64,000 nt of DNA, from contig NZ_JAZDDH010000001.1 of assembly GCF_037081715.1 (NCBI RefSeq), forward strand, positions 1,922,001 through 1,986,000. The letters run 5' to 3'. Below the pieces are notes generated by a model that made no database searches, was not told the DNA's origin, and saw only the letters and a program-made list of their open reading frames with translations. Numbering within the stretch: the stretch's first letter is position 1; each line of letters begins with the position of its first letter. This document shows, piece after piece, positions 27,164 through 35,622 of this stretch. This DNA is from Halalkalicoccus sp. CG83. Its GTDB lineage: Archaea > Halobacteriota > Halobacteria > Halobacteriales > Halalkalicoccaceae. The position numbers and the translations under genes were made by a program.

Positions 27164-27358
27164 TCAGGTGCTCGCATAGCCCTCGCTCCTCGCGTGAGCG
27201 CTCGGAGCGAAATATGGGGTCGGAGGGACATATAGTATCCCGAAAACTCCGAGTGGAATCAGACTCAGATGCAGGAAACCAGCGATTCTGGCAAGCCTAT
27301 TCGGCGATATTCCAAGGCCGGTGCTCCCCACACCAGTTTCTGCATTTCTAGTCTCCAT
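27164..27358 (-). pseudogene. DUF4386-type membrane protein, N-terminal fragment
   Basis: The first 45 or so residues (SPNRLARIAGFLHLSLIPLG) look like the start of a DUF4386 membrane protein, whose members normally have about 220 residues and six or more helices. The similarity stops at ILYVPPTP, where the DNA becomes the 15-base copy of the tRNA-Trp 3' end, and the frame ends shortly after. It follows the DUF6326 gene by three bases, a pairing I recall as common for these families. The gene was therefore cut at the repeat. Confidence 0.6.
27214..27228. repeat. 15-base copy of the tRNA-Trp 3' end (attachment-site-like)
   Basis: The sequence ATGGGGTCGGAGGGA is identical to bases 28349-28363, which are the last 13 bases of the tRNA-Trp gene plus two flanking bases, in the same orientation. 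A repeat of this kind, downstream of the tRNA 3' end, is the expected product of integration by a tyrosine recombinase. The interval encloses about 1.1 kb. Confidence 0.6.
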
Positions 27359-27361
27359 AGT

Positions 27362-27799
27362 TTAAACACTCCCTGTAGTCCGAGGCCATTTCCAGGCGAG
27401 CCAGATAACGAGTGCAAGAAGAACAACTTCTACACCAGCACCAAAGTAATAATGTGGCCAACCTGCAGCACCCGCTAAATTGAATAAAGAATATGGAATA
27501 TAGAGTATTGCCACGACGATATTCGTCCAGCGATTCACTCTTGCCGGCAATGCCAGAGACAGGAAAATCATCAAACCCGGAATTGTCACTGATACTAGTG
27601 CAACCGATATAAATGTTGGCGTAATTTGGAACGTGAATACTTTTCCGATTAGTATATCCTCAATAGTCCCTGGCTTATAAAACCCCAAAAGATCTACGTA
27701 TACATATAAAAACATAAACGATGTCCACAAGGCGGCCAGCTTCAGTTTCACATCGATCTTCGCGTCTTCTAACAGCCTTGTCTTGTTTTCGGTTTTCAA
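27362..27799 (-). CDS. DUF6326 family membrane protein
   Basis: A 145-residue protein with four hydrophobic helices: LAALWTSFMFLYVYVDLL, ISVALVSVTIPGLMIFLSLA, TNIVVAILYIPYSLFNLA and VVLLALVIWLAWKW. The KLKLAALWTSFMFLYVYVD start is typical of the DUF6326 family, whose function is unknown. The gene has markedly lower GC than its surroundings and lies between the two copies of the tRNA-Trp end, so it is probably cargo of a former integrative element. The DUF4386 fragment follows immediately downstream in the same operon. Confidence 0.75.
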   Translation of the reverse strand: MKTENKTRLLEDAKIDVKLKLAALWTSFMFLYVYVDLLGFYKPGTIEDILIGKVFTFQITPTFISVALVSVTIPGLMIFLSLALPARVNRWTNIVVAILYIPYSLFNLAGAAGWPHYYFGAGVEVVLLALVIWLAWKWPRTTGSV

Positions 27800-27884
27800 G
27801 TCGTTCTATCATGATAGACTACTCGCTAGGGGATAACGCTATGCTTTTGAGGCGAAACGGGGCTGCTGGATTCACCCTCTGTAT

Positions 27885-28220
27885 TCAGCATAATTGTAGC
27901 TGGTGGCTATACCACTGTTTCCAGCCATGCCCTTTGTCCATTCCTGCCTTCCACCTGCTCGACGTCCAGAGAAGTGCGAGATCTCCTTCGAGGTAATCGG
28001 CCTCAAAACCCTCAACGAGCGCAATTTTATCACCCGGAGAAAGATCGCGTTCACGCCAGAGATCACGGAAGGCGTTATAGATGGCGACGTCGTCATCAAG
28101 TGTGGTCGACACGCCAGCGCCGTGGGATACTGGCGTCGGCAGTGACTTTCGAGTCGTTCCGTTTCCAGCAGAGAGGTCTGCCGGTGTGGTCTCGCCGACC
28201 GGGGTCGACTCGATACTCAC
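27885..28220 (-). CDS. Hypothetical protein, possibly a remnant
   Basis: A 111-residue frame. The front is Thr/Ser/Pro-rich, the centre (DDDVAIYNAFRDLWRERDLS, then PGDKIALVEGFEADYLEGDLALL) looks like folded haloarchaeal protein, and the last 25 residues are Trp/His/Gln-rich and do not look conserved. The tail may be a read-through after a break. It lies inside the interval bounded by the tRNA-Trp end repeats. No family is recognised; the SPGDKIALVEG part vaguely recalls AbrB-like or toxin-antitoxin beta structures, but this is speculative. Confidence 0.35.
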   Translation of the reverse strand: MSIESTPVGETTPADLSAGNGTTRKSLPTPVSHGAGVSTTLDDDVAIYNAFRDLWRERDLSPGDKIALVEGFEADYLEGDLALLWTSSRWKAGMDKGHGWKQWYSHQLQLC

Positions 28221-28348
28221 GCTAGTCCACCTCCGCTATACTGCACCAGTCGGTGGAAATGGGCTATCCAGCGGTTGAGCTGCGTCGATAACAGGTATTT
28301 TTTCTCAAATATCTCTCTAGGTAATAATGGGAAAGAATTAAATTCCGA

Positions 28349-28363
28349 ATGGGGTCGGAGGGA
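28349..28363. repeat. tRNA-Trp 3' end, inner copy of the 15-base direct repeat
   Basis: Identical to 27214-27228 in the same orientation. It covers the discriminator-proximal 13 bases of tRNA-Trp plus two flanking bases. See the finding on the tRNA-Trp-linked remnant. Confidence 0.6.
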
Positions 28364-28604
28364 TTTGAACCCCCGATCGACTGATATCTCCGGTCACGCC
28401 TCGGTACTCCAGAGGGTCGTCAACGCGGCCGATGATCAGTCGGCCGCTCGGTATATCAGTCTGGAGTATCGTCACCGAGCGTGTACACCGGCAGCCGACC
28501 GTCGTCGGACGGGTCGCAGTACGGTCAGCGACCCCGTTCGACGGGCGCGGCCGACGGTGTATACCTCTGGAGTCAGTCGCCATTCCGGGCTTGGCCACGA
28601 CCCC
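28351..28604 (-). tRNA. tRNA-Trp (CCA), intron-containing
   Basis: Exon 1 (28604-28567, 38 nt) starts GGGGTCGTGGCCAAGC and carries the anticodon stem ACTGA and loop with CCA. Exon 2 (28385-28351, 35 nt) starts ATCAGT, completing the stem, continues with the T-arm (GGGGGTTCAAATCCCTC) and ends with CGACCCC, which pairs perfectly with the 5' GGGGTCG. The mature tRNA would be 73 nt; CCA is not encoded. The intron sits after position 37, the site known for haloarchaeal tRNA-Trp. The acceptor end doubles as a presumed integration site, as a 15-base copy lies about 1.1 kb downstream. Confidence 0.95.
28386..28566 (-). ncRNA. tRNA-Trp intron with box C/D methylation guide
   Basis: A 181-nt intron. 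C-box-like GTGACGA (28475-28469) is followed by a guide (28461-28452) and the D'-like CCGA (28451-28448); the fifth base before D' pairs with U39 of the pre-tRNA. C'-like GTTGACGA (28424-28417) is followed by the guide CCTCTGGAGTA (28415-28405) and D-like CCGA (28404-28401); the fifth base before D pairs with C34. These are the two known targets (Cm34, Um39) of the Haloferax intron. An additional hairpin domain (28484-28561: TACACCG/CGGTGTA base stem, GGGTCGC/GCGACCC tip) makes this intron larger than the roughly 100-nt introns I know. Confidence 0.88.
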
Positions 28605-28650
28605 GCGTCCTCCGGTAGGTCCAATCGCCCTAAAGGGGTTTCGATCCGCG

Positions 28651-28896
28651 CTACTCGCGGTCGGTCTCGTACCAATCGCACTCCTGGCACTTGCGTCCGG
28701 TTACGAACTCAGTGACGCTCGGCATGTAGCCCACCTCGAGGACGTCTCCGCCGCAGTCGGGACACTCCCGGTCGGCGTCCTCGATTCCGTCGGTCTCCAT
28801 CACCTCGCCGTCGCCTCCTTTTTCGGCCTCCTCGATGATCTCGGCGAGTCCCTGCGGATTCACCATTCGTCCCTGGACGACGCGGTTCTGATCCAT
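28651..28896 (-). CDS. Small zinc-ribbon protein, probably DUF5795
   Basis: An 81-residue protein. A helical start (MVNPQGLAEIIEEAEKGGDG) precedes a four-cysteine ribbon, ECPDCGGDVLEVGYMP...GRKCQECDWYETD (two Cys-X2-Cys knuckles). I recall this as the haloarchaeal DUF5795 family; function unknown. The ATG at 28896 (MDQNRVVQGR) is preferred to the frame start at 28920. It lies between tRNA-Trp and the DUF5794-like membrane gene, on the same strand as both. Confidence 0.75.
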   Translation of the reverse strand: MDQNRVVQGRMVNPQGLAEIIEEAEKGGDGEVMETDGIEDADRECPDCGGDVLEVGYMPSVTEFVTGRKCQECDWYETDRE

Positions 28897-28932
28897 GTCC
28901 GGTGACGGTCCGCCGACCACAAAAAGACCGCG

Positions 28933-29811
28933 TTACAGCCAGGGTTCGCGCTCGTCGTCGGTCGTGTAGGTGACGTCGTCGTCACCGTCGTCCCACCGAT
29001 CGGATCGGTCCTCCTCGACGTCCTCGCCCCCGTTCGCGAGCGCCTCCCGTCCCGTCTCGCGCTCGACGCCGGAGCCCGGATCGAAGGCGAGCACGCCCGC
29101 GACGACGAGCACCGCGAGCGGCGCTTGATCCGGCGTCACGCCGAGAAGCGTCAGCGGGAGTACGCCCAGTGCGACCGCGCTGCCGAAGCGAAACCGATCG
29201 ATGTCGACGTTCTCCCGAAGCCACGGCCCCAGCAGGGCGATGCCGAGCGCGAAGGCGACGCCGACGCCGGCGGCCGCGACCGCTCGGACGACCAGGGCCG
29301 GATCCGGCAGGAACACCAGTTCCGCGCTCCCGGGGTCGACGCTCGCGACGAAGCCGAGGCCGACGATCACGGCGGGCGAGGGGAGGTACTCGCCGATGCG
29401 CGCGCTCGCGGTCTTCGCGGCGATGGCGGCGATCACCAGGGCGGCGAAGCGTTCGAAGATCACCAGATCGAGCACGCTCGCGATCGTCGGCGCGAGCGCG
29501 GCCTCGAGCGCGGCCAGCGGCAGCAGCCCGGCGGCGACCAGCAGAACGACCCTCGCCTGCTCTCGAGGGGTGCCGTCCATCTCGGCGAGGATCACCGCGA
29601 GCGTCGCGCTGCCGCCGAACACCAGCAGTCCGACCTGAACGATGCCCGCGACCGTGTCGATCCCGCCCGCGAGGATCAGCGCGGGGAAGATCCCGTCGAT
29701 CAGGGGCAGGAACATCACGAGCGCGAGGAGCTTCGTCGGCCCCGAGACGGTGCGGTGGAGACCGAACGCGCGCTCGAGCGTGAGCGCGACGGGGTGTTGG
29801 GAGCTACTCAT
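28933..29811 (-). CDS. Polytopic membrane protein, probably DUF5794
   Basis: A 292-residue protein with about seven membrane helices, e.g. LLALVMFLPLIDGIFPALILA, TVAGIVQVGLLVFGGSATLAVIL and AVIVGLGFVASV, followed by an acidic soluble tail (residues 245-292) ending in DDEREPWL. It fits what I recall of DUF5794, found next to DUF5795 genes in haloarchaea; the two are 36 bases apart here and likely form an operon. The ATG at 29811 (MSSSQHPVALTLERAFG) is the first start with a family-like sequence. No transport or enzyme motif is visible. Confidence 0.75.
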   Translation of the reverse strand: MSSSQHPVALTLERAFGLHRTVSGPTKLLALVMFLPLIDGIFPALILAGGIDTVAGIVQVGLLVFGGSATLAVILAEMDGTPREQARVVLLVAAGLLPLAALEAALAPTIASVLDLVIFERFAALVIAAIAAKTASARIGEYLPSPAVIVGLGFVASVDPGSAELVFLPDPALVVRAVAAAGVGVAFALGIALLGPWLRENVDIDRFRFGSAVALGVLPLTLLGVTPDQAPLAVLVVAGVLAFDPGSGVERETGREALANGGEDVEEDRSDRWDDGDDDVTYTTDDEREPWL

Positions 29812-30190
29812 GCCGAGAGCGTAACGAACGCGACGGTCGGCGGCCCACGCGCGCGGCGCTCGCTCGCGTCGCCCCCTGGCACCCGTTCTGCGTTCCGAAC
29901 GTAGTGAACCGGCTGCCGAAGTCCTCGCTCGTTCGGCCGGCGATCCACCGTGGTTCGGAGTCGGGTGCGTCCATACTGAAACGATCATGATGAATGCTGA
30001 TAAGCGTTGTGTGGGGACTGTCGGCACTCTGCAGGACGTACGACCAGGAATATCCGTACTGAATCGACCGAACGTCCAGAGATCGAGCGGACGACCGGGA
30101 GCGACCGGCGGTGAGACCTCTCAGGACCTCGTCTCCCCCGCTGCAGTGGTTTCTCGTAATCCTTTTGCGTCGGGGTCGCAGACGCTTTAT

Positions 30191-31690
30191 ATGGCGAGAA
30201 ACGGATCGAACCCACCGTCCTTCCTGGAGAAACTCGACGTACCGGAGGCGCTGACCTTCGACGACGTACTGCTCCGACCCAGAGAGAGCCGTGTCGAACC
30301 CGACGACGCCGACCTGAGCACCCGTATCTCGACGAACGTCCGCATCAACACGCCCGTGCTCTCGGCGGCGATGGACACCGTCACCGAGGCCAGTCTCGCG
30401 ACCGAGATGGCGCGCCAGGGCGGTCTGGGCGTGCTGCATCGGAACATGGACGTCGACGACATGGTCGAGGAGATCGAGCAGGTGAAGGCCGCCGACGAGC
30501 TCGTCATCCCCCTCGAGTCGGTCGTCACCGCCGATCCCGAGATGACCGTCCGCGAGGCCGACGAGATGATGGAGCGTGCCGGCGTCGGCGGCGCGCCCGT
30601 CGTCAACACCCGTGGCGAGGTACTCGGAATCATCTCCTCGACGGACATCCGTCCGCACCTCGAGGTCGGTGAGAACGACCCCGTCCGCGAGGCGATGACC
30701 GACGAGGTGATCACCGCCCCCGAGGACACCGACGCCCGCGAGGCGTTCGAGCTGATGTACGACCACAAGATCGAGCGCGTGCCCGTCGTCGACGACGAGA
30801 ACCTCCTCGTGGGGCTGGTGACGATGCAGGGGATCCTCCAGCGCCGAGAGTACGAGGACGCCGTCCGCGACGATGAGGGCCGGCTCCGACTCGGCGTCGC
30901 CGTCGGTCCCTTCGAGGCCGAACGCGCCGCGGCCGCCGACGAGGCCGGCGCGGACGTGCTGTTCATCGACTGCGCCCACGCCCACAACCTGAACGTGCTC
31001 GACAGCGCCCGCGAGATCAAGGCCGAGGTCAGCGCGGACGTCGTCGTCGGCAACGTCGGCACCCGCGCGGCCGCCGAGGACGCCGCGGAGTTCGCCGACG
31101 GGTTGAAGGTGGGCATCGGCCCCGGCTCGATCTGTACCACCCGCGTCGTCAGCGGGGCGGGCATGCCCCAGATCACCGCCGTCGCCGAGGTGGCCGACGC
31201 CGCCCGCGAGCACGACGTTCCGGTGATCGCCGACGGCGGCATCCGCTACTCGGGCGACGCGATCAAGGCGATCGCGGCCGGCGCCGACGCCGTGATGCTC
31301 GGGTCGTACTTCGCGGGCACCGACGAGGCGCCCGGACGCGTCATCACGATGAACGGCAAGCGCTACAAGCAGTACCGCGGGATGGGGAGCGTCGGCGCGA
31401 TGCGCTCGGGCGGCGGCGATCGGTACCTGAAGGACGAGCCGACCGACAACGAGGAGTACGTCCCCGAGGGCGTCGAGGCCGCCACGCCGTACAAAGGAAG
31501 CGTCGAGAGCGAGCTCCACCAGCTGGTCGGCGGGATGAGAAGCGGGATGGGTTACGTCGGCGCGGGGACCATCCCCGAGTTCAAGGAGCGCTCGCGGTTC
31601 GTTCGCGTCTCCTCGGCGGGCCAGACTGAGGGCCACCCCCACGACGTCGTCATCACCGACGAGGCACCGAACTACAGCCCCGAGACCTGA
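30191..31690 (+). CDS. guaB: IMP dehydrogenase
   Basis: Oxidises IMP to XMP with NAD+, the committed step to guanine nucleotides. The 499-residue protein is of standard length: [12 protein letters not shown] near the start, two CBS domains (about 107-217), the catalytic loop GPGSICTTR with Cys315, the [12 protein letters not shown] phosphate site, and the flap region [15 protein letters not shown]. The ATG at 30191 follows a TTTAT patch directly, suggesting a leaderless transcript; the frame upstream to 29987 is noncoding in character. It stands alone, without guaA. The assignment is certain. Confidence 0.97.
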   Translation: MARNGSNPPSFLEKLDVPEALTFDDVLLRPRESRVEPDDADLSTRISTNVRINTPVLSAAMDTVTEASLATEMARQGGLGVLHRNMDVDDMVEEIEQVKAADELVIPLESVVTADPEMTVREADEMMERAGVGGAPVVNTRGEVLGIISSTDIRPHLEVGENDPVREAMTDEVITAPEDTDAREAFELMYDHKIERVPVVDDENLLVGLVTMQGILQRREYEDAVRDDEGRLRLGVAVGPFEAERAAAADEAGADVLFIDCAHAHNLNVLDSAREIKAEVSADVVVGNVGTRAAAEDAAEFADGLKVGIGPGSICTTRVVSGAGMPQITAVAEVADAAREHDVPVIADGGIRYSGDAIKAIAAGADAVMLGSYFAGTDEAPGRVITMNGKRYKQYRGMGSVGAMRSGGGDRYLKDEPTDNEEYVPEGVEAATPYKGSVESELHQLVGGMRSGMGYVGAGTIPEFKERSRFVRVSSAGQTEGHPHDVVITDEAPNYSPET

Positions 31691-31718
31691 TCACGCGGTT
31701 CGTGCCGGATCCGACGGT

Positions 31719-32873
31719 TCAGAACGTGTAGCCGTACCGCTCGTGGAGGACGTATGCGCCGGTTCCCCAGACGTAGTCCTCGCCGGGCCACCACGTCCTG
31801 GCGGTGTTCATCCCACAGACCAGCACTCCCTCGTCCGGGTTCTTCGGGTCGGGACGGTAGGAGACGGAACCGCTGTCGCCGTCGGCGAAGTCGGACTCCC
31901 GACCCCACTTGAGTTGACCGCGCTTGCACGGGTCGCCGTAGACGCAGGAGATCCCGTCGACGGCCTGGATCCGTCCCGAGGAGTGGCCGGTCGTCGCGCC
32001 GATCTTGTGGATCTCCACGCCGCGGGCCTTGAGATCCGCGAGACCGATCCGTGAGAACTGGCCGACGACGCGGTTCGGCAGGGCACCTTCGAGGGCGTGG
32101 GTCGGCTCGAACTCGCCGGTCGCCCGAACCAGCACGACGTCCTCCTCGCCATGCCGGCGATGGACCTCCCCGATCGGCGTCCGGCCGCCGTCGACCAGTA
32201 CGCTGAGCTCGCTTCTGACACTGGCGCTGCCGGCGTACAGGTGGTCTGCGGTGGCGAAGAACCGCTCGTCGACCTCGGGATCGTAGAGCGCCGGCGTGAG
32301 CGTCGCGATGCCGTTGGCGTCACCGACCGGGACCCCACCCGGGACGGCGGGACCCTCCGTCGGGTCGTACCGGTGTCTCGGGGTGGCCGATTCGTCGTCC
32401 TCCTTCCCGAGGCCCTCCACGACCGAACCCTCGATCGGTACCTCGTCGGTCAGTCCGTCGAGCTCCGCGAGGACCGAATCGCTTCGTACGTTGACGGCGA
32501 TCGATGCGGACGTCCCGTCGTCGTGGTCGCCCGGCACCACGTAGACGTCGAGCACGCCGTCGGTGTCGGTGAGATCGAGGGTGTCACGGGCCGACAGCGC
32601 CGCTCTGAGGTCGTCGTACCACTCGGCAGCGACTGTTCGAACCCGAGGCGTGATCTGAGTGGGGTCGTCGGGGTCGTCGCGGGCGATCGCGTAGACGATC
32701 GGCACCCGATCCTCGTCGATCCCAGCGAAGTCCCCGGCGGAGAGGTGGCTGGCGCTGGCCGCGCCGAACCCCGCCGCCGCTAGCGTCTTGACGAACCGCC
32801 GACGCCCCATCCGCGAGAGCGGCCGCTCGTGGACGCGCTTCGTCTCGGGCGTTGCCGGGTCGTCGCTGCTCAT
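31719..32873 (-). CDS. Tat-exported chymotrypsin-like serine protease (putative)
   Basis: A secreted protein of 384 residues. The twin-arginine signal GRRRFVKTLAAAGFGAASAS (residues 23-42) routes it through Tat. The catalytic triad of a trypsin fold is visible as ATADHLY (His211), EEDVVLV (Asp245 likely) and DGDSGSV (Ser334); GATTGHSSGRI resembles the strand before the Ser loop in alpha-lytic-type proteases. Two Cys (310 and 316) flank a short loop. The 150-residue N-terminal part may be a propeptide or an interaction domain. No partner gene is apparent. The mechanism is inferred from motifs only. Confidence 0.75.
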   Translation of the reverse strand: MSSDDPATPETKRVHERPLSRMGRRRFVKTLAAAGFGAASASHLSAGDFAGIDEDRVPIVYAIARDDPDDPTQITPRVRTVAAEWYDDLRAALSARDTLDLTDTDGVLDVYVVPGDHDDGTSASIAVNVRSDSVLAELDGLTDEVPIEGSVVEGLGKEDDESATPRHRYDPTEGPAVPGGVPVGDANGIATLTPALYDPEVDERFFATADHLYAGSASVRSELSVLVDGGRTPIGEVHRRHGEEDVVLVRATGEFEPTHALEGALPNRVVGQFSRIGLADLKARGVEIHKIGATTGHSSGRIQAVDGISCVYGDPCKRGQLKWGRESDFADGDSGSVSYRPDPKNPDEGVLVCGMNTARTWWPGEDYVWGTGAYVLHERYGYTF

Positions 32874-32974
32874 CGACTCGTTGCTCGGTAGGGCGTCCAG
32901 TTACTTTAGTCATGATTGACATGCCTCCGGTTTCCACGGGAGCGGTTATGCAGGCTCCTGACCTCGGTGTCGGT

Positions 32975-33358
32975 ATGACTGTCCCCGACGCCGTCGAATC
33001 GCTGATCGCCGACGCACCGCTATCCGCGCACCTCGCCACCGCCGCCGACGACCGTCCGCACGTCGCGCCCGTCTGGTACGACTACCACGACGGGCGCCTA
33101 CGGCTGCTCACCGGGGGTAGAAAGCTCGAGAACGTCGAGCGAAACCCGCGCGTAGCGGTTTCGATCGAGGAGGCCGACGGTCCCGCCGTCGAGTGGAGCG
33201 TCACGCTGCTCGGTACCGCCCGGATCGTGGAGGACCCCGATCACGTCCGAGAGGTCTCCCGACGGATCAACGCCAAGTATCGCGGCGAGGACGTCGGCGA
33301 CGCCGCCGGTCCGATGATCGAGGTCGAGATCGGCTCCACGACGGTACAACGGTACTGA
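32975..33358 (+). CDS. Pyridoxamine 5'-phosphate oxidase-family flavin protein
   Basis: A 127-residue split-barrel flavoprotein. AHLATAADDRPHVAPVWYDYHDGRLRLLTG (written here as overlapping strands) and NPRVAVSIEE are typical of small FMN- or F420-binding PNPOx-like proteins. These reduce or bind flavins and rarely make pyridoxal phosphate. The ATG at 32975 puts the first helix at the proper distance; an in-frame ATG at 32948 is an alternative. It is divergent from the protease gene. The real substrate is unknown. Confidence 0.82.
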   Translation: MTVPDAVESLIADAPLSAHLATAADDRPHVAPVWYDYHDGRLRLLTGGRKLENVERNPRVAVSIEEADGPAVEWSVTLLGTARIVEDPDHVREVSRRINAKYRGEDVGDAAGPMIEVEIGSTTVQRY

Positions 33359-33480
33359 CGCGGACGGAGCGAACGGGCCGAGCACGAGAACGCCGAGTCG
33401 CTCCTCTCGTTTCGGTACCTGCATTCAAATCGGCCGGTTTCGTCACCTGTCGCTCGCGAACGTGCTCGCGACGGAATGAA

Positions 33481-33503
33481 CGGGCCGGGCGCGATTTGAA
33501 CAC
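33481..33503. repeat. 23-base copy of the tRNA-Lys 3' end
   Basis: Bases 33481-33503 are identical to 33596-33618, the 3' terminus of tRNA-Lys from discriminator into the T-loop, in the same orientation. Flanks beyond also resemble each other (ccctgcatccaaatcg versus cctgcattcaaatcg), so a unit of roughly 85 bases seems duplicated. It is either a scar of integration and loss or a tandem duplication. Confidence 0.7.
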
Positions 33504-33595
33504 CCACTCGTTCCGCTCACTTCGCTCGCTTCACTCCCTGCATCCAAATCGCTTCATGGCCGCTTCGCTCCTCGCGATAGTGCTCGGAACGTAAG

Positions 33596-33669
<74 letters not shown>

Positions 33670-33783
33670 TCACTCACGTCTCCACGGTGCGGACAAAAGA
33701 GGTTTCCCCTTTCTGCAGGCCGAACGCGCCGAACCACGACCGACCGGGTTATCGGCGTGGGCCCCGACGGCCACACGAGAGCC

Positions 33784-34050
33784 ATGTCCGAGGACCGCAT
33801 CAGGGACCACGTCGACGGACGGCGACGGAGCGGCGGATCACGGACCCCGGCGGAGCCGGATCCCGGCGACCGGGTCACGCTGTATCACCTCGATCCGAAG
33901 GGGTTCGGCGACGGTCGGGTGGCCGAGGGAACGCTCGTCCGGTTCGACCCGGAGACGGTCACGATCCGACGGGAGGGCGGTCGGAAGCTCGGCGTTCGGA
34001 CGGAGGCGCTGGCGTCCTGGGAGTGGGAGCCGAGCGGCGGCCGCCGGTAA
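33784..34050 (+). CDS. Small conserved-looking protein, unknown
   Basis: An 88-residue protein. The first 30 residues are charged and probably disordered; the rest (DRVTLYHLDPKGFGDGRVAE, then GTLVRFDPETVTIRREGGRK) alternates as in a small beta barrel. I do not recognise a family. The ATG at 33784 is preceded by a haloarchaeal-type intergenic region after tRNA-Lys. It is on the same strand as the Rossmann-DHH gene 105 bases downstream, but a separate promoter is likely. Confidence 0.6.
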   Translation: MSEDRIRDHVDGRRRSGGSRTPAEPDPGDRVTLYHLDPKGFGDGRVAEGTLVRFDPETVTIRREGGRKLGVRTEALASWEWEPSGGRR

Positions 34051-34154
34051 CGGGGACCCTACCGGGAATCGGTCGATGATCGCCCGACGGCGAAGCCACC
34101 GCCGTCGTTCCGAAAAGCAGGGGGTTAAGTGTCGGCCGCGACTACGCAGACGCC

Positions 34155-35621
34155 ATGAGCACCGGCGTCAGTATCTCTTCGATGTCCCGATACGCCATTC
34201 TGGGCTGCGGGAGCGTCGGGCACGCCGTCGCCGACGAGCTGATCGATCAGGGCAAGGACGTCCTGATCATCGACCAGGACGACGACCGCGTCGAGACGCT
34301 CCGCGACCGCGACATGAACGCACAGGTCGGCGACATCCGCGAGCGGGAGACCCTCGAATCGATCGCCGAGCGCAACGTGGTGCTGGTACTCTCCTCGGAC
34401 GTCGAGGCGAACAAGGCCGCCGTCTCGAACCTCCGCGAGATCGGCGACGATCAGTTCGTCGTCGTCCGAGCGAGCGATCCCGTCACCGGCGACGAGCTCG
34501 CGGATCTGGGTGCCAACAGCGTCATCAACCCCTCGACGGTGATCGCCGAGTCGGCGCTCCGTCTGCTCGAGTCGGGCGAGCTGGAGCATAAGGCCCGACA
34601 GCTCGCCGAGATCATCACCCGAACCCAGCAACGGGTCGCGATCGTCACCCACGAGAACCCCGACCCCGACTCGATCGCGAGCGCCGTCGCGCTGCGTGCG
34701 ATCGCACGGTACCTCGACGTCGAGGCGGACATCTTCTACTTCGGCGACATGGGCCACCAGGAGAACCGGGCGTTCGTCAACCTGCTAGACGTCGAGATGA
34801 CGTCGGCTTCGCGCGACGACAGGGACGTCTTCTCCGAACACGACACGATCGCGCTGGTCGATCACGCGATGCTCACCGACACCGGCGCCGAGTTCGACCA
34901 CGAGATCGACGTCCTCATCGACCACCACGACGTCGAGCTGGAGCAGGACATCCCGTTCGTCGACACCCGGCCGCAGATGAACTCCACGTCGACGATCCTC
35001 ACGAAGTACGTCCAGGAGTTCGACCTCTCGCTCGAGGAGTCGGTCGCGACCGCGCTGCTCTACGGCATCCGCGCCGAGACGCTCGACTTCAAGCGCGACA
35101 CTACGCCCGCGGACCTCACCGCGGCGGCCTACCTCTACCCCTTCGCGAACCACGACACGCTCGAGCAGGTCGAGTCACCCTCGATGAGCCCCGAGACGCT
35201 GGACGTGCTCGCCGAGGCGATCACGAACCGCGAGGTTCAGGGCAGTCACCTCGTCAGCAACGCGGGGTTCATTCGTGACCGCGAGGCGCTCGAACAGGCC
35301 GCCCAACACCTCCTCAACCTCGAGGGGATCACCACCACCGCGGTCTTCGGCATCGCTAACAACACGATCTATCTCGCGGCGCGTTCGAAGGACATCCGGC
35401 TGAACATCGGTCGCGTGCTGCTCGACGCGTTCGAGGGGATCGGCGAGACGATGGGCCACTCGACGCAGGCGCGCGTCGAGATCCCGCTCGGCATCTTCAC
35501 CGGGATCGAGACCAGCGAGGACAACCGCGCGACGCTGCTCGAGCTCACCGAGGAGGCGGTTCGAAGGAAGCTGTTCGACGCGATGGGCGTCGAGAGCGGG
35601 GAGGGATCGAACGGGACGTGA
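34155..35621 (+). CDS. TrkA-N (Rossmann) plus DHH/DHHA1 phosphoesterase
   Basis: A 488-residue fusion. Residues 10-135 form an NAD-binding TrkA-N domain (YAILGCGSVGHAVADEL, glycines at 17-22). Residues 160-330 form a DHH phosphoesterase domain with HENPDPD (166-172), LVDHA and IDHHD (DHH at 256-258). DHHA1 follows to the end (the stretch around GIGETMGHSTQARVEIPLG). Related DHH-DHHA1 enzymes hydrolyse nanoRNA or cyclic di-AMP; the Rossmann domain suggests ligand control. Its substrate in haloarchaea is not established to my knowledge. It is convergent with the PRC-barrel gene, one base apart. Confidence 0.88.
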   Translation: MSTGVSISSMSRYAILGCGSVGHAVADELIDQGKDVLIIDQDDDRVETLRDRDMNAQVGDIRERETLESIAERNVVLVLSSDVEANKAAVSNLREIGDDQFVVVRASDPVTGDELADLGANSVINPSTVIAESALRLLESGELEHKARQLAEIITRTQQRVAIVTHENPDPDSIASAVALRAIARYLDVEADIFYFGDMGHQENRAFVNLLDVEMTSASRDDRDVFSEHDTIALVDHAMLTDTGAEFDHEIDVLIDHHDVELEQDIPFVDTRPQMNSTSTILTKYVQEFDLSLEESVATALLYGIRAETLDFKRDTTPADLTAAAYLYPFANHDTLEQVESPSMSPETLDVLAEAITNREVQGSHLVSNAGFIRDREALEQAAQHLLNLEGITTTAVFGIANNTIYLAARSKDIRLNIGRVLLDAFEGIGETMGHSTQARVEIPLGIFTGIETSEDNRATLLELTEEAVRRKLFDAMGVESGEGSNGT

Positions 35622-35622
35622 G

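Noticed and set aside
23700-28350. Complete provirus or plasmid insertion
   Set aside because: No integrase, replication, capsid or transposase gene is visible; only fragments and two end repeats.
28275-28715. 146-codon plus-strand frame at the tRNA-Trp locus
   Set aside because: It lies across the tRNA and its intron; the RNA gene explains the sequence.
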